Positions 55,501 through 64,000 of a stretch of DNA of 64,000 nucleotides are shown in pieces. The stretch's first letter is position 1. Each line of letters begins with the position of its first letter. A program made the position numbers and the translations under genes. The stretch is taken from positions 11,272,516-11,336,515 of the forward strand of contig JASKMD010000003.1 of assembly GCA_030144725.1 (NCBI GenBank), in the 5' to 3' direction. The notes below the pieces were generated by a model. It did no database searches. It saw only the letters and a program-made list of their open reading frames with translations, and was not told the origin of the DNA. The stretch comes from Haematococcus lacustris. Its lineage: Eukaryota; Chlorophyta; Chlorophyceae; Chlamydomonadales; Haematococcaceae.

Positions 55501-56112
55501 GTGGCGCAGGTGGGGCTGTGGCCGCACTGTGGGGCAGGTCGTGAGGGGCAAGGGGAGTGCTGGATGCCAGGCACCCACTAGGGCACGGCACTGCCACTGA
55601 GTTGACGTGGAGGAGTAGTGAGGATGGCCGCATCAGGCCTACATGTTGCGGCATGTCTCACTCACGTACTGCACCCAACATGTCACTCTCACCTTTTTCC
55701 CAGTTCGCGTTGCGCTGCCTGACTGCATGCCCTGGGGCTACAACAGGAAAAAGCATGCATGAATGCGGCTGTGCCTAGGGAGATGTTTACTGTCTGGAGC
55801 ATCTGCTGGCCGCAGGTGTTCCACACCAATGCCAGTGGCTTTACCTTCACCGTGCACCCCTCAGGCTTTCTGATTCACCGCCCTCATCCCAAGTCACGTG
55901 CACAGGGTCTCTACGATTCAGTGAAGCAGAAGAGGCCGCCCGTGCTTGCAGCCAGCAGCCCCAAGCGTGTCGGCTCTGAGGTGCCCCCAGCCAAGCTGTT
56001 CCACCGCAAAGTGGCAGCCATGCGGCACAGGATGATCATGGACGTCAAGAAATCACAATATGAGCCTGTGATCGATGCTGGGACCCAACAATGTAGGCAA
56101 CAGCTGCAGTAG
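52555..56112 (+). CDS. LARGE-type glycosyltransferase (GT49-like)
   Basis: Seven exons: 52555-52730, 52798-53073, 53265-53540, 54075-54193, 54816-54955, 55417-55509, 55816-56112. All are phase-consistent and give 458 residues. The N-terminus (RRQMALTLILLFTTTCSALH) is a signal peptide or signal anchor, so the enzyme should act in the ER/Golgi lumen. LTIATVATADRLSALQAQC and SAAVYLPLL match the donor-binding start of the LARGE/B4GAT1-type domain. PINSLRNAAL and VAMVDVDLLP (DxD metal/UDP-sugar site at ~223) form the core. FVLPAFETQ, RGHNATDTLRW, VRFRGYGWNK and TVHPSGFLIHRPH complete the family pattern. Animal members add xylose or glucuronic acid to O-mannosyl glycans; the algal substrate is unknown. 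A nucleotide-sugar transporter gene follows 224 bp downstream on the same strand. Confidence 0.88.
54243..54325. repeat. degenerate telomere-like repeats, intron 4 of the glycosyltransferase
   Basis: Words of the type gattagggttaaggattggg, tagggttcg and gttagggttcgaaccc follow each other with mutations. They resemble decayed TTAGGG/TTTAGGG repeats. Confidence 0.55.
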
Positions 56113-56336
56113 GGACAGGAACGCGCACTGCGAACACTGGACTGGACCATCTAGCGTCAGGCACATCAGGCTGGCGGAGCAGACCTCCGACTGGCATGCA
56201 GACACAAGCATGAAGATACAACATGCGACGGACATTACCTCTGACCTCTTGCTGTGCAGCCCGATGTCATGCTACACTGCCTTAATGCAGAACGAAGCAG
56301 CATAACAGCGTGCACTCGAGATTTACGATTGCGATT

Positions 56337-59300
56337 ATGGGGTGGTGGAAACAGGTTGTGCTGCTGCTGTTCTGCGTCGCGGGCATCTACTCGGCGTACT
56401 TGACGCAAGGTGGGACAGCTAAAGACAGCTGCGGCAGCTGCTTGTACTGTGCGTGTACTTACTGCTTACGTCCCCCGATGGCGCCAGGCATTGTATCTGA
56501 ACACTTGGCGACAAAGCGTTATGGAGCATCCCAGGAGCGATTTTCGCATTTAGAAAGCCTGAACGGCGCCCAAGCTCTGGCTTGCTTCTTGTGGGCATGG
56601 GTCATCCTCTTCGTGATGCAGCAGACTGGCCAGGTCAAGGCAGGCCAGACAGCCCACTGGACAGCATACTGGAAGGCAGGCATCTCAAACAGCCTGGGAC
56701 CAGCCTTTGGCATGATAGCCTTGAAGAACATCACCTATTCAGCTCAGGTGCGCCACCAGCTCTCCTGGCCTGCACTGCTATGACCCAGGCCATCATGCTG
56801 CTCTCCTACCCAAAGGCAGCTCCATGCACCATGTGGGGCCTACCCCACTGTGATGCTGAAGCGATAGCAGGACAGGCACAACACACAAGTGACATCTGTG
56901 TGCCCTGGCAAGCGGATACTCCAGCGGACAGCATGCAGGTGCTTGCACAGCACTCGCTGTTTGTGGCCATGCTCAGTACAGCTGGTAAAAGGTTGAAGGC
57001 TGTCTGTAAGGTGGTCATGTGGCTCAATGAGGTCCTGCACCACACGGGCAATAAGCTGCAACAACACTAAGAGGCAGTCACCAGGCAATGATGATGATGA
57101 AATTATGATGAAGGTTGAGGTTCTGTGCGGTCGTGCAGTGCAGGTGTTGTGTGAGGCTGTGCGCTGCTGTGCCCCGCTGCACAGGTGTTGGTGAAGTCTT
57201 GCAAGATGGTGCCGGTGATGCTTGCGGGCACGCTGCTGCACGGCAAGCGCTACAACACAGTGGAGTATGTGTGCATGAGCCTGATAGGGTTGGGGGTGGC
57301 CCTGTTCGGCAAGAAGTCCTCCACCAAGGTGGCCTCCAAGCTGGCCAGCCCCAACACGCTGCTGGGCTACTCCCTGTGCCTCCTCAACCTCGCCCTGGAC
57401 GGCTACACCAACGCAGCCCAGGTGGGGCTGGCCTGAAGTGGAGCTGGCAGCTGAGAGGCCCAGCTTCAGGGATGTATGGGTGCAGGTCAGGGAGTTGACT
57501 TGATGAGTCGAGCCTGGATGCGACCCTCACCACGCTGGTCTTTCACTCCTCCTCGCAGCCTTTAGCGTCAAGGACTGGGCCGGGCTCCACACAGCTGTCT
57601 ATACTCCAGCTATCTCCTGCCCTGCTGCATTACAACTGCTGGCCATGACATGTGGCACTACCATTACACACTGCGGCACGGCAGCCTCGGTTAGGGGGCC
57701 ACCTCTGCTGGCTCCCCTCCTTCCCCACGGCCTAAGGTCGGCATACTATGGGAGGTAGTAACAAGGTCTGCAGTGCTGGGCGGGTCAATGCAAGCGACAG
57801 CTTTTCACACGGCCCAGTGCAGCCTGCCAACACTGCCAGCTGCTGGCTGCCTTGCTGCTAGCGGGACCAGGCCACCAGGGCATCCTGGTGGGAAGCAGGC
57901 GCCAGCGCACACCGACACAGGCGGCAGGGCCAGCGAGGTAGCCAGCAGCTGGCAGTGCTGCCAGGCTGTCAGTTCTGGGCAGTACTTGGGGCCGCCACAC
58001 CTTGCCGGGGTTACTGCCTGGGGCTAGTCCCCGCTGGGCTTCACGCCATGCAAATAGAGCCGGGCCGGGCAGGGCCGGGCAGGGGCGGGGAGTGCAGGGC
58101 AGGGCAAGGGGTGGGCTTGCAGGGTAGGGATGGATGGCTGCTGCCCAGGGGTGGACCAGGGCAGGGCCTTGCGGGATAGGGGTGGGCTGGGCCTGGCTGT
58201 CTGGCTGCTGCCCAGACAAGAGGTGTGTGGCTGGCTGGGCTGCAGGACCAGATCAACCACCACCACCCTCGCAACCCACCCATCCACATGATGTGCTGGA
58301 TGAACTTTTGGACCGCGCTGTACTACCTGGTCTACCTCTTTGGCTTCACGCAGTGAGTGCTCGTGGCTCTGCGGGGTCCACCCTGCAAGCCGCACCTGCG
58401 CCCGCAGAGCAGTAGAGGGTGGCCCGGCTGGCCACCCGCCTGCAGCACTGTCTCAGGGCGCAGCACAGCGACCAGGTGCAGCAGGGCGGGCTGGGCTGGC
58501 GAGCGTACAGGCTGACGGTGAGCAGCGGGCCCAAGGTGAACCCGCCGGGGCACCCCAGGCTGCGTGTCATCCAGCTGTGTCATCCAGTCAAGCAGCTCAA
58601 GGCTACGTGGTTGTGGTTAGGGTTTAGGGTTACGGTTAGGGTTAGGGTAACCAGGGCAAGCAGGATGGCAAGCAGCTGAAGGAAGGGACAGAGGCAGTGG
58701 TAGGGTGAACTCGCGACCCCTCGGACCCTAACCCTACAGCCCTGCAGCATCCAGCCCAGGATGCGCCCGCCCACACCGCCAGCCCCCTCAGCCTCACCCA
58801 CAGCTCCCCCTAACATGCCCTCTACAGCAGCCGCTGCTCCCCCTCTCCAAACCCATCTTGCTCCCCCTCCTGCCTCACCTTGAGCTCACCATATGGACTT
58901 GGCTGGCGCAGGGATGTGGTGTGTGCCGCATGTTGCTCCCTTTGCCTGCACTTTCCCCGACCAACCTCTGTCTGCCTGTGTGGAGTGATGTCAGGCAGCG
59001 GGCTGCAGCTGGCAGTGCATGAGGCGTGGCCCGGTCCTACATGGGGCATGTGCCACTATGGCAATGGCAGCAGCAGCGGCCCCTTCAAGCAGCAAGCCAA
59101 TTGAGAGGCTCACTTGGCTTTGTGTTGACCGCTTCGTCACACAGTGGCTCATGTTTCGTGCTGCCCTGGGTACAGCCTGTGAGCACGCCCCCTTACATGT
59201 CCCCTAAACACTGTACTGTTGCTGTACTGACACTCTGTGCTGCCATGGGCCGCATGATGCTGTGGCCACGCCCCCCTGCCTCGTGTTGCCTCTTCATCTA

Positions 59301-60619
59301 CTGCATTTGTCTCTAGACCCTCCCCTCTCCCGTTGTGTGAGCCCAACCTTGCATTCTTGACCCTGCGCGTCATCATGCCTGGCATCTCAGCCAAGTTTGT
59401 TGCCTTGCCTTTGGCTGTCCTCATCATCATCATCATCATCATTTTCATTATCATCATCAGCAGCAGCGACTGCACCCTTTGGCTGCCCTGCCCCTGACAC
59501 CTGTTGAGCAGGTCAGGCACCGACATGCTCAGCTTCTGCACCCGCAACCCAGACGCCGCGCTGGACGTGTTGGTGTTCTGCCTGTGCGGAGCCTTTGGCC
59601 AGCTGTTCATCTTCTTCACCATCAAGACGTTTGGCAGCCTGGTCAACACCCTTGTGTGCACCACCCGCAAGTTCTTCAACATCCTCATCAGCGTGGTGAG
59701 CTGGCTGTTAGGAGGCCTGCTAGGGGGCTTGCTAGGGCTGCAATCTGAGCTCTAAGAAGCCGTCTCCATCCACTGGGATAGGGCACAGGGGAGAGTACAG
59801 GGCTTAGCAGCGTCTGATGCAGCTGGTATGAGCAGGCAGAGCAGAGCAGGGCAGGGCTGAGCAGAGCAGGGCAGAGCCCACTGCAAAGAGGTCAAGGCAG
59901 GGGCGGACTGAGGACCTGCAGGGCGCGGGTGGGAGAAGGCCTCGAGTGTGAGGTTGCTGGGATGCTTGGTGCTCAGGCTGCAGAGGGCCTGGCGGTGTGT
60001 TGGGACCAGAGCATGGGAGCTGCTGTCTGTTTGTCAACACAGGTTGTTCACAGTACAAGTGACGTGTCCGACCCTGATCCTGACCCCGATCTTGACCGTA
60101 ACCCTGACCCTGACCCTGACCCTGACCCCAATCTAGACCCTGACCCTGACCCTGACCCTGACCCTGACCCTGACCCTGACCCTGACCCTGACCCCAATCT
60201 AGACCCTGACCCTGACCTTGACTCTGACCTCGGTCCCTTACCCTGGCTGGCCCCAACCCTGGCTGCAATCCTCACTCTTACACTGATCCTGACCCTGATC
60301 CTGGCTGGGCGCAGATCTTGCCTGAATCTGGGCTGGAAGCAGGCAGCGCAGGACAGAACTGCACAGAGCAGGGACCTTGACCTTGACTCTGCTTGCCATG
60401 CCTCGAGTCAGCTGCTTTGCATGTGCTGCCGCATCTTGTCTGCAGGTGGTCAACGCCAACCCGCTGCTGCCCATGCAATGGACGGCGGTGTGCATGGTCT
60501 TTACCGGCCTCATCGCCAGCAGCCTGCTCAAGGCAAGAGGCCACGGCCGAGGCAAGCACAGTCAGCAGGGCAGTGCACAACATGCAGCCACCAGCAATGG
60601 CCGCATGAAGCACCAGTAA
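56337..60619 (+). CDS. SLC35B1-type nucleotide(-sugar) transporter of the ER
   Basis: Six exons: 56337-56409, 56488-56747, 57185-57421, 58246-58352, 59512-59695, 60446-60619. The phases match throughout and give 344 residues. It begins with a membrane segment (VVLLLFCVAGIYSAYLTQG). Family marks follow: KRYGASQERFSHLESL, FGMIALKNITYSAQ, VLVKSCKMVPVMLAGTLL, VALFGKKSS, LALDGYTNAAQ, DVLVFCLCGAFGQLFIFFTI, CTTRKFFNILISV and NPLLPMQW. About ten transmembrane helices are expected. The C-terminus ends RMKHQ, with basic residues at -5 and -3, a plausible COPI retrieval signal for ER residence. Relatives move UDP-galactose/UDP-glucose (plant UTR group) or ADP/ATP across the ER membrane; the substrate cannot be read from the sequence. 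The ATG at 56310 is in frame, but the one at 56337 gives the family-like start. Confidence 0.9.
58614..58653. repeat. interstitial telomere-like repeats in transporter intron 4
   Basis: ggttagggtttagggttacg and the following gttagggttagggtaacc contain five TTAGGG/TTTAGGG words. Confidence 0.75.
60101..60230. repeat. (CCCTGA)n hexamer array in transporter intron 5
   Basis: About 20 units of ccctga interrupted twice by the identical variant ccccaatctaga, which implies a larger ~66-bp duplication within the array. Confidence 0.9.
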
Positions 60620-61180
60620 GCAGAGGCTTAACGAGGGGGAGTGGCGACTAAGCCGGCCTTTGGTGGATGGGTCCATTGAGGGTAAGTCACATCAGCCCAC
60701 GTGTTGTGAGTAGTAGGCAGTGCGTGGCGTAAGGCTTGTTGCGCTGCTTATGTCAGCCTCAAGCTGTGTGGGAAAGGCAGGAGATCTGGCCTGTAGCATC
60801 AGGGTCTATGGAAATGACTAAGTTTTACCACAAAGTGCACCAGCACATCCGACTAAAATGCCAAGTGTTGGCACCCACCCAGAGGACTTTATGCTGAATT
60901 AGTGACAGAGCAGTGCGTGCTAGTGAGGCAGCACACAGGTGCAGAAGGCCACACTCATCATCGCCTTCGCTCCATGTGTCACTAGCATGACTGTTTAGGT
61001 CGATGCTCGTACCTGCTACCAACTCTCACTTGTAACTGCTACCAACGCCTGCTTGCACCTCCTACCAGCTTTTACGCTCAATGTTCAACTGTACTACACA
61101 GAAACAAAACAAGGCAGGCAGTACACACAATGCACTGCTATGCTCAACAGCCAATGGCAGGATCGGCTTGCATGCATGCA

Positions 61181-63133
61181 TCAGTGGTGGGCGCTCCATC
61201 CAGCAACGATGGCCGCAGCACCATAGTCGGTGGCTTGCCAAGCGGGCTGCTGCTTGATGTAGTCCAGGTACTTGTGCAGCGCTGAAAACCGGTCCGGCAG
61301 GGTGTAGCCCTGCAGCCAGGCGGTGACACAAGCCAGATGGGAAGCCATGCAGTGCAGCGCTGAAGATCAGCAAGCTTTATATTGTTAGTGCTTGCTTGCT
61401 GCAGAGCCAAACGCAGTGGCTGCCAGCTGGCTGTGCCCTGCCCTGCCCTGCCTTCCTTGCTACTTGATGTTTCAGAGAGGGTTTTCTATCTGCTGTGTGA
61501 GTCCACCCGGTCAACAGGTGTTCTCTCTTACAGCAGAGTGCCAGCATCTGATTCATGGCCATCTAGGACCAAGTTCTCATACGGACCTCATTGACTCTTC
61601 TCCAGGACCTCCTCTTCAACATGCCCACTTCATACCCCAGCCCTGCAGCCCGTCCTCCCACATGGCCCCTCCCGGTGTCGCCCCTCACCTTCAAGTGTTG
61701 CAGCGCCACCTGGGCATGGTACAGCTTGGGGCCCAGGGCTGCGTCAGTGGCGTTCAGCGTGTCACCACCAAACAGCGGCCCCTGCAGCAGTGCGCGTTGC
61801 CAAGGCCACTGGCTCATTCTAAGTCCAAGCCGCAGCTCTTGTGCAGTCCAGGCTTGCTTAGGGCCAGATGATAGACCAATTGGCAGGCCAGCTGACAGGC
61901 TGGCTAACAGGCACTGACAGGCATGGCACTTGCCACACAGCACTGCGCTGCACACAGCTACTGGAGTGATATGTTGGCGATACTGGAGTGATATGTTGGC
62001 GAAGCTGTGCTGGAAGGGGTGGTGGGCGCCAGGGAGAAGGGCAGGTGAGATTGGTCGCGTACCTTTTGGGCCTGCAGTGCCGCCTCCACCTCCTGCAGCT
62101 GGCCCTCCAGCGCCGCCTGAAGCTTGTCCGTGTCCGCTGCGTCCTTGGGCGCGGAAAGGAAGGCGCGGAAGGCTGGGAACAGCCCAGAACCTCTGCGGTC
62201 AGCAGGTCAGGGCAAAAGACACGAGCATGCTGCAGTGTCCGGTGAGCTGGGATCCATGAGGGTGTGAGGGTTGTGTAGGGTAATGTGGAGCACACACATC
62301 TTAGGGTCGATGTCTGACGTCATGGAGGGCTGGGGGAACTCCTTCTCCAGGTGCTGCACAATGACGTCAGAGTCGGGCATCACCATCCCGCTGCTCTCCT
62401 GGCGAAGCACCGGCACCTTGCCACCAGATGCTTGCAGCAGCCTGCGCCTCATGGCACAGCCACAGCGTGTGCATCAGCTTGCAGGTAGTGAGGCACGACT
62501 TAGCACACACAACATTTTACTTTGTGCAGGGAGATGGGGGTGAGGAGAGTCAGGCCACAGTGAGTGCAGTGTATGAGCCACCAGCGTGTGGCAGTGGTCC
62601 ATAAGCAGAGGTGTGGTTCAGCAGCTAAACACCTGGCTGGGAACGGGTGCAGGCAATCATTGTGCTCGTCACTGCTTTAGGTCAGGCCAGCCATCGGTGG
62701 TGGTGCCCTCCCATCATTCTCGTCCGCTAGGGGTGTGCGCTATCTGTAGCGCCAGTTATGGGGCTGGCACAGAGAGTTATGTAGGCGCTGCTGCTGCTGC
62801 TATTCATGCAATCTCCTCGCCGAGCATGAGTGAGATTGCAAGCCAGGGCCGGCTCGTGTGCCGCAGAGAGAGGCTTGCACACAGGGTCACGCACCACTCG
62901 GGGCGCTTCTGAGTCAGATCGACCAGTGTCGTCTTGTACGCGATGTTTTTCTGTGCCAGCGTCAGCAGTACGCGATGGCAGAAAGGACAGTCCCCCGGCA
63001 CACCAGGCTTATTAGGCCATTGCTTGATCACCAGGTCGTAGCCAGGGTCCCGGGACTGGCTCGCCATTGCTCGCAACGGCTGACGCCGCAGTCCAATGCT
63101 CGGAACGCGCAAGGAGACAGCCCGGTGTAGCAT
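61181..63133 (-). CDS. DHAR: dehydroascorbate reductase (GST superfamily), probably organellar
   Basis: Five exons: 63133-62895, 62441-62298, 62192-62063, 61781-61689, 61309-61181. All phases match and give 244 residues. The open frame extends upstream, but the first ATG is at 63133. Residues 1-23 are Arg/Ser-rich without acids (LHRAVSLRVPSIGLRRQP), like a plastid or mitochondrial transit peptide; a second ATG at 63067 could give a cytosolic form. The thioredoxin-like domain has GDCPFCHRVLLTL with the catalytic Cys at ~49, GGKVPVL (cis-Pro) and DSDVIVQHLEKEF (glutathione site). The helical C-terminal domain has DAALGPKLYHAQVALQHLK and ends IVAGWSAHH. The enzyme reduces dehydroascorbate to ascorbate with glutathione in the ascorbate-glutathione cycle. 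Plant DHARs usually have CPFS or CPFC at the active site, so this is normal. Confidence 0.92.
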
Positions 63134-63381
63134 TTGCGACGTTGCGTCCGATACGCTTTCCCCAGCACGTGCCACAGAGGCTTTAAATCCAAATGCATGC
63201 GACAGATGTTTCGTGCACGTAGCCACATCGCACTAGGACGTCCTATCGCTGAGCCACAGCAATACAACGCAACCAGCCGTGGCCAACAATCACAATGCGG
63301 CAGCAGCCGGCGACACGGTCAGTCCTGCGAACCTGGCCTTCACCTCCGCATCCCCCTTGGCTTGCATGCGATGAATATGAT

Positions 63382-63610
63382 TCACCGTGGACCGCCAGTA
63401 CCTGCGGCAGCGCCACGCAGCAGCCACTCCCGTATAGGACCAGCCTTCCTACATCTTCACAACCTTTCCGGCAGCTTCACCGCCACCACCCTCTACAACA
63501 GACAAGGTTGCGCCAGTCAGGCTAATCTCTGTAGTGTGACCTTTCTGTTGTGTCCAATGGAGCGTCGTCCGCTTCCAGTGCGGCACCAACCTCTGTGTGC
63601 ACACCTACCT

Positions 63611-63645
<35 letters not shown>

Positions 63646-64000
63646 GCGCCATGGCCCTCAACAGCAGCACCCACCTCTGCGTTTCAGGGTCTATTGCAGG
63701 GGCTGGGGCCAGCAGCTCGCCCTGCACTTGGTCCAGCACCGCCTGCACGGCCGCAGCGTCGAGGCCCTCCATGCCCAGCTCCAAGTACAAGAGGTAGTGG
63801 TTCAACACCTGGCCAGGGACCAGATCAGGGCAGAGGGCAGGGCAGAGGGCAGGGACAGGGTGGAGCACAGGGCAGCGAATGAGCAGGAAAGGGCAGGGTA
63901 ATGGGCAGCGGGGATGGCAGGGTTTTCGAGAGAGTAGGGGAGGAGGGAGAGCTGGGGCAAGAGGCTAGGTGGACCCCGCCAGTCAGGGTAGCGCCGGCAT
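63382..64000 (-). CDS. 3' end of an unrecognised gene leaving the right edge
   Basis: Two minus-strand exons are phase-compatible: 63808-63675 (VLNHYLLYLELGMEGLDAAA and VLDQVQGELLAPAPAIDPET) and the last exon 63448-63382 (KAGPIREWLLRGAAAG, then TGA at 63382-63384). The intron between them holds a CAG/CTG repeat. The 5' part lies beyond the window. No family is recognised. The stop is 249 bp upstream of the DHAR start on the same strand. Confidence 0.45.
63609..63645. repeat. (CAG)n trinucleotide repeat, probably intronic
   Basis: About 12 units of cag on the plus strand. In the gene model on the minus strand it lies in the last intron (63674-63449). If translated instead it would give poly-Leu or poly-Ala, which seems less likely. 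Confidence 0.85.

Noticed and set aside
62895..63226. Earlier non-ATG start for DHAR at 63226
   Set aside because: That codon is GTG. The first ATG in frame is at 63133 and gives a typical transit-peptide start.
63290..63420. Alternative last exon reading for the gene at the right edge ending near 63290
   Set aside because: The exon 63448-63382 fits the phase of the preceding exon exactly and ends in a stop, while the other reading has an upstream stop and no matching acceptor.

Overview
This window looks like nuclear DNA from a GC-rich green alga, most likely a chlamydomonadalean (volvocine or Haematococcus-like). I infer this from the gene style: many short exons, GT(G)-type donors and TGCAG acceptors, introns full of C- or G-rich tandem repeats, Ala/Gln/Gly-rich proteins, and plant/algal gene families. 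The exact species is not established. One 500-base run of N (12779-13278) is an assembly gap.

Layout. (1) 0.6-5.3 kb: two tandem F-box/leucine-rich-repeat genes on the + strand; the first has a frameshift. (2) 5.3-13.3 kb: gene-poor DNA with a perfect 50-bp inverted repeat, a macrosatellite of about 860 bp in three copies, and a pure (CCCCG)n array that runs into the gap. (3) 13.3-24.9 kb: mobile DNA. A minus-strand LINE retrotransposon keeps a giant low-complexity ORF1 and the endonuclease start of ORF2. It abuts rearranged LINE fragments in both orientations, and these are inserted in a decayed transposase-like gene. (4) 25-32.5 kb: less GC-rich, with one unrecognised multi-exon minus-strand gene. 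(5) 32.5-40.4 kb: a minus-strand gene of at least 14 exons and unknown function, divergent from (6) 40.8-50.2 kb: a 16-exon SNF2 helicase with an embedded RING finger (CHR27/CHR28-like, RAD5/RAD16 group). (7) 51.3-51.8 kb: a small coiled-coil protein. (8) 52.6-60.6 kb: a LARGE-type glycosyltransferase (GT49-like) followed 224 bp downstream on the same strand by an SLC35B1-type ER nucleotide-sugar transporter. (9) 61.2-63.1 kb: a dehydroascorbate reductase on the minus strand, then the 3' end of another minus-strand gene that leaves the window.

Four gene models (SNF2, glycosyltransferase, transporter, DHAR) were reconstructed exon by exon from splice sites. All four close with consistent phase from ATG to stop, giving 1081, 458, 344 and 244 aa. 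Functional links are modest: the glycosyltransferase and transporter could both serve secretory-pathway glycosylation, DHAR serves ascorbate recycling, and SNF2-RING serves chromatin remodelling. No CRISPR, rRNA or convincing tRNA was seen.
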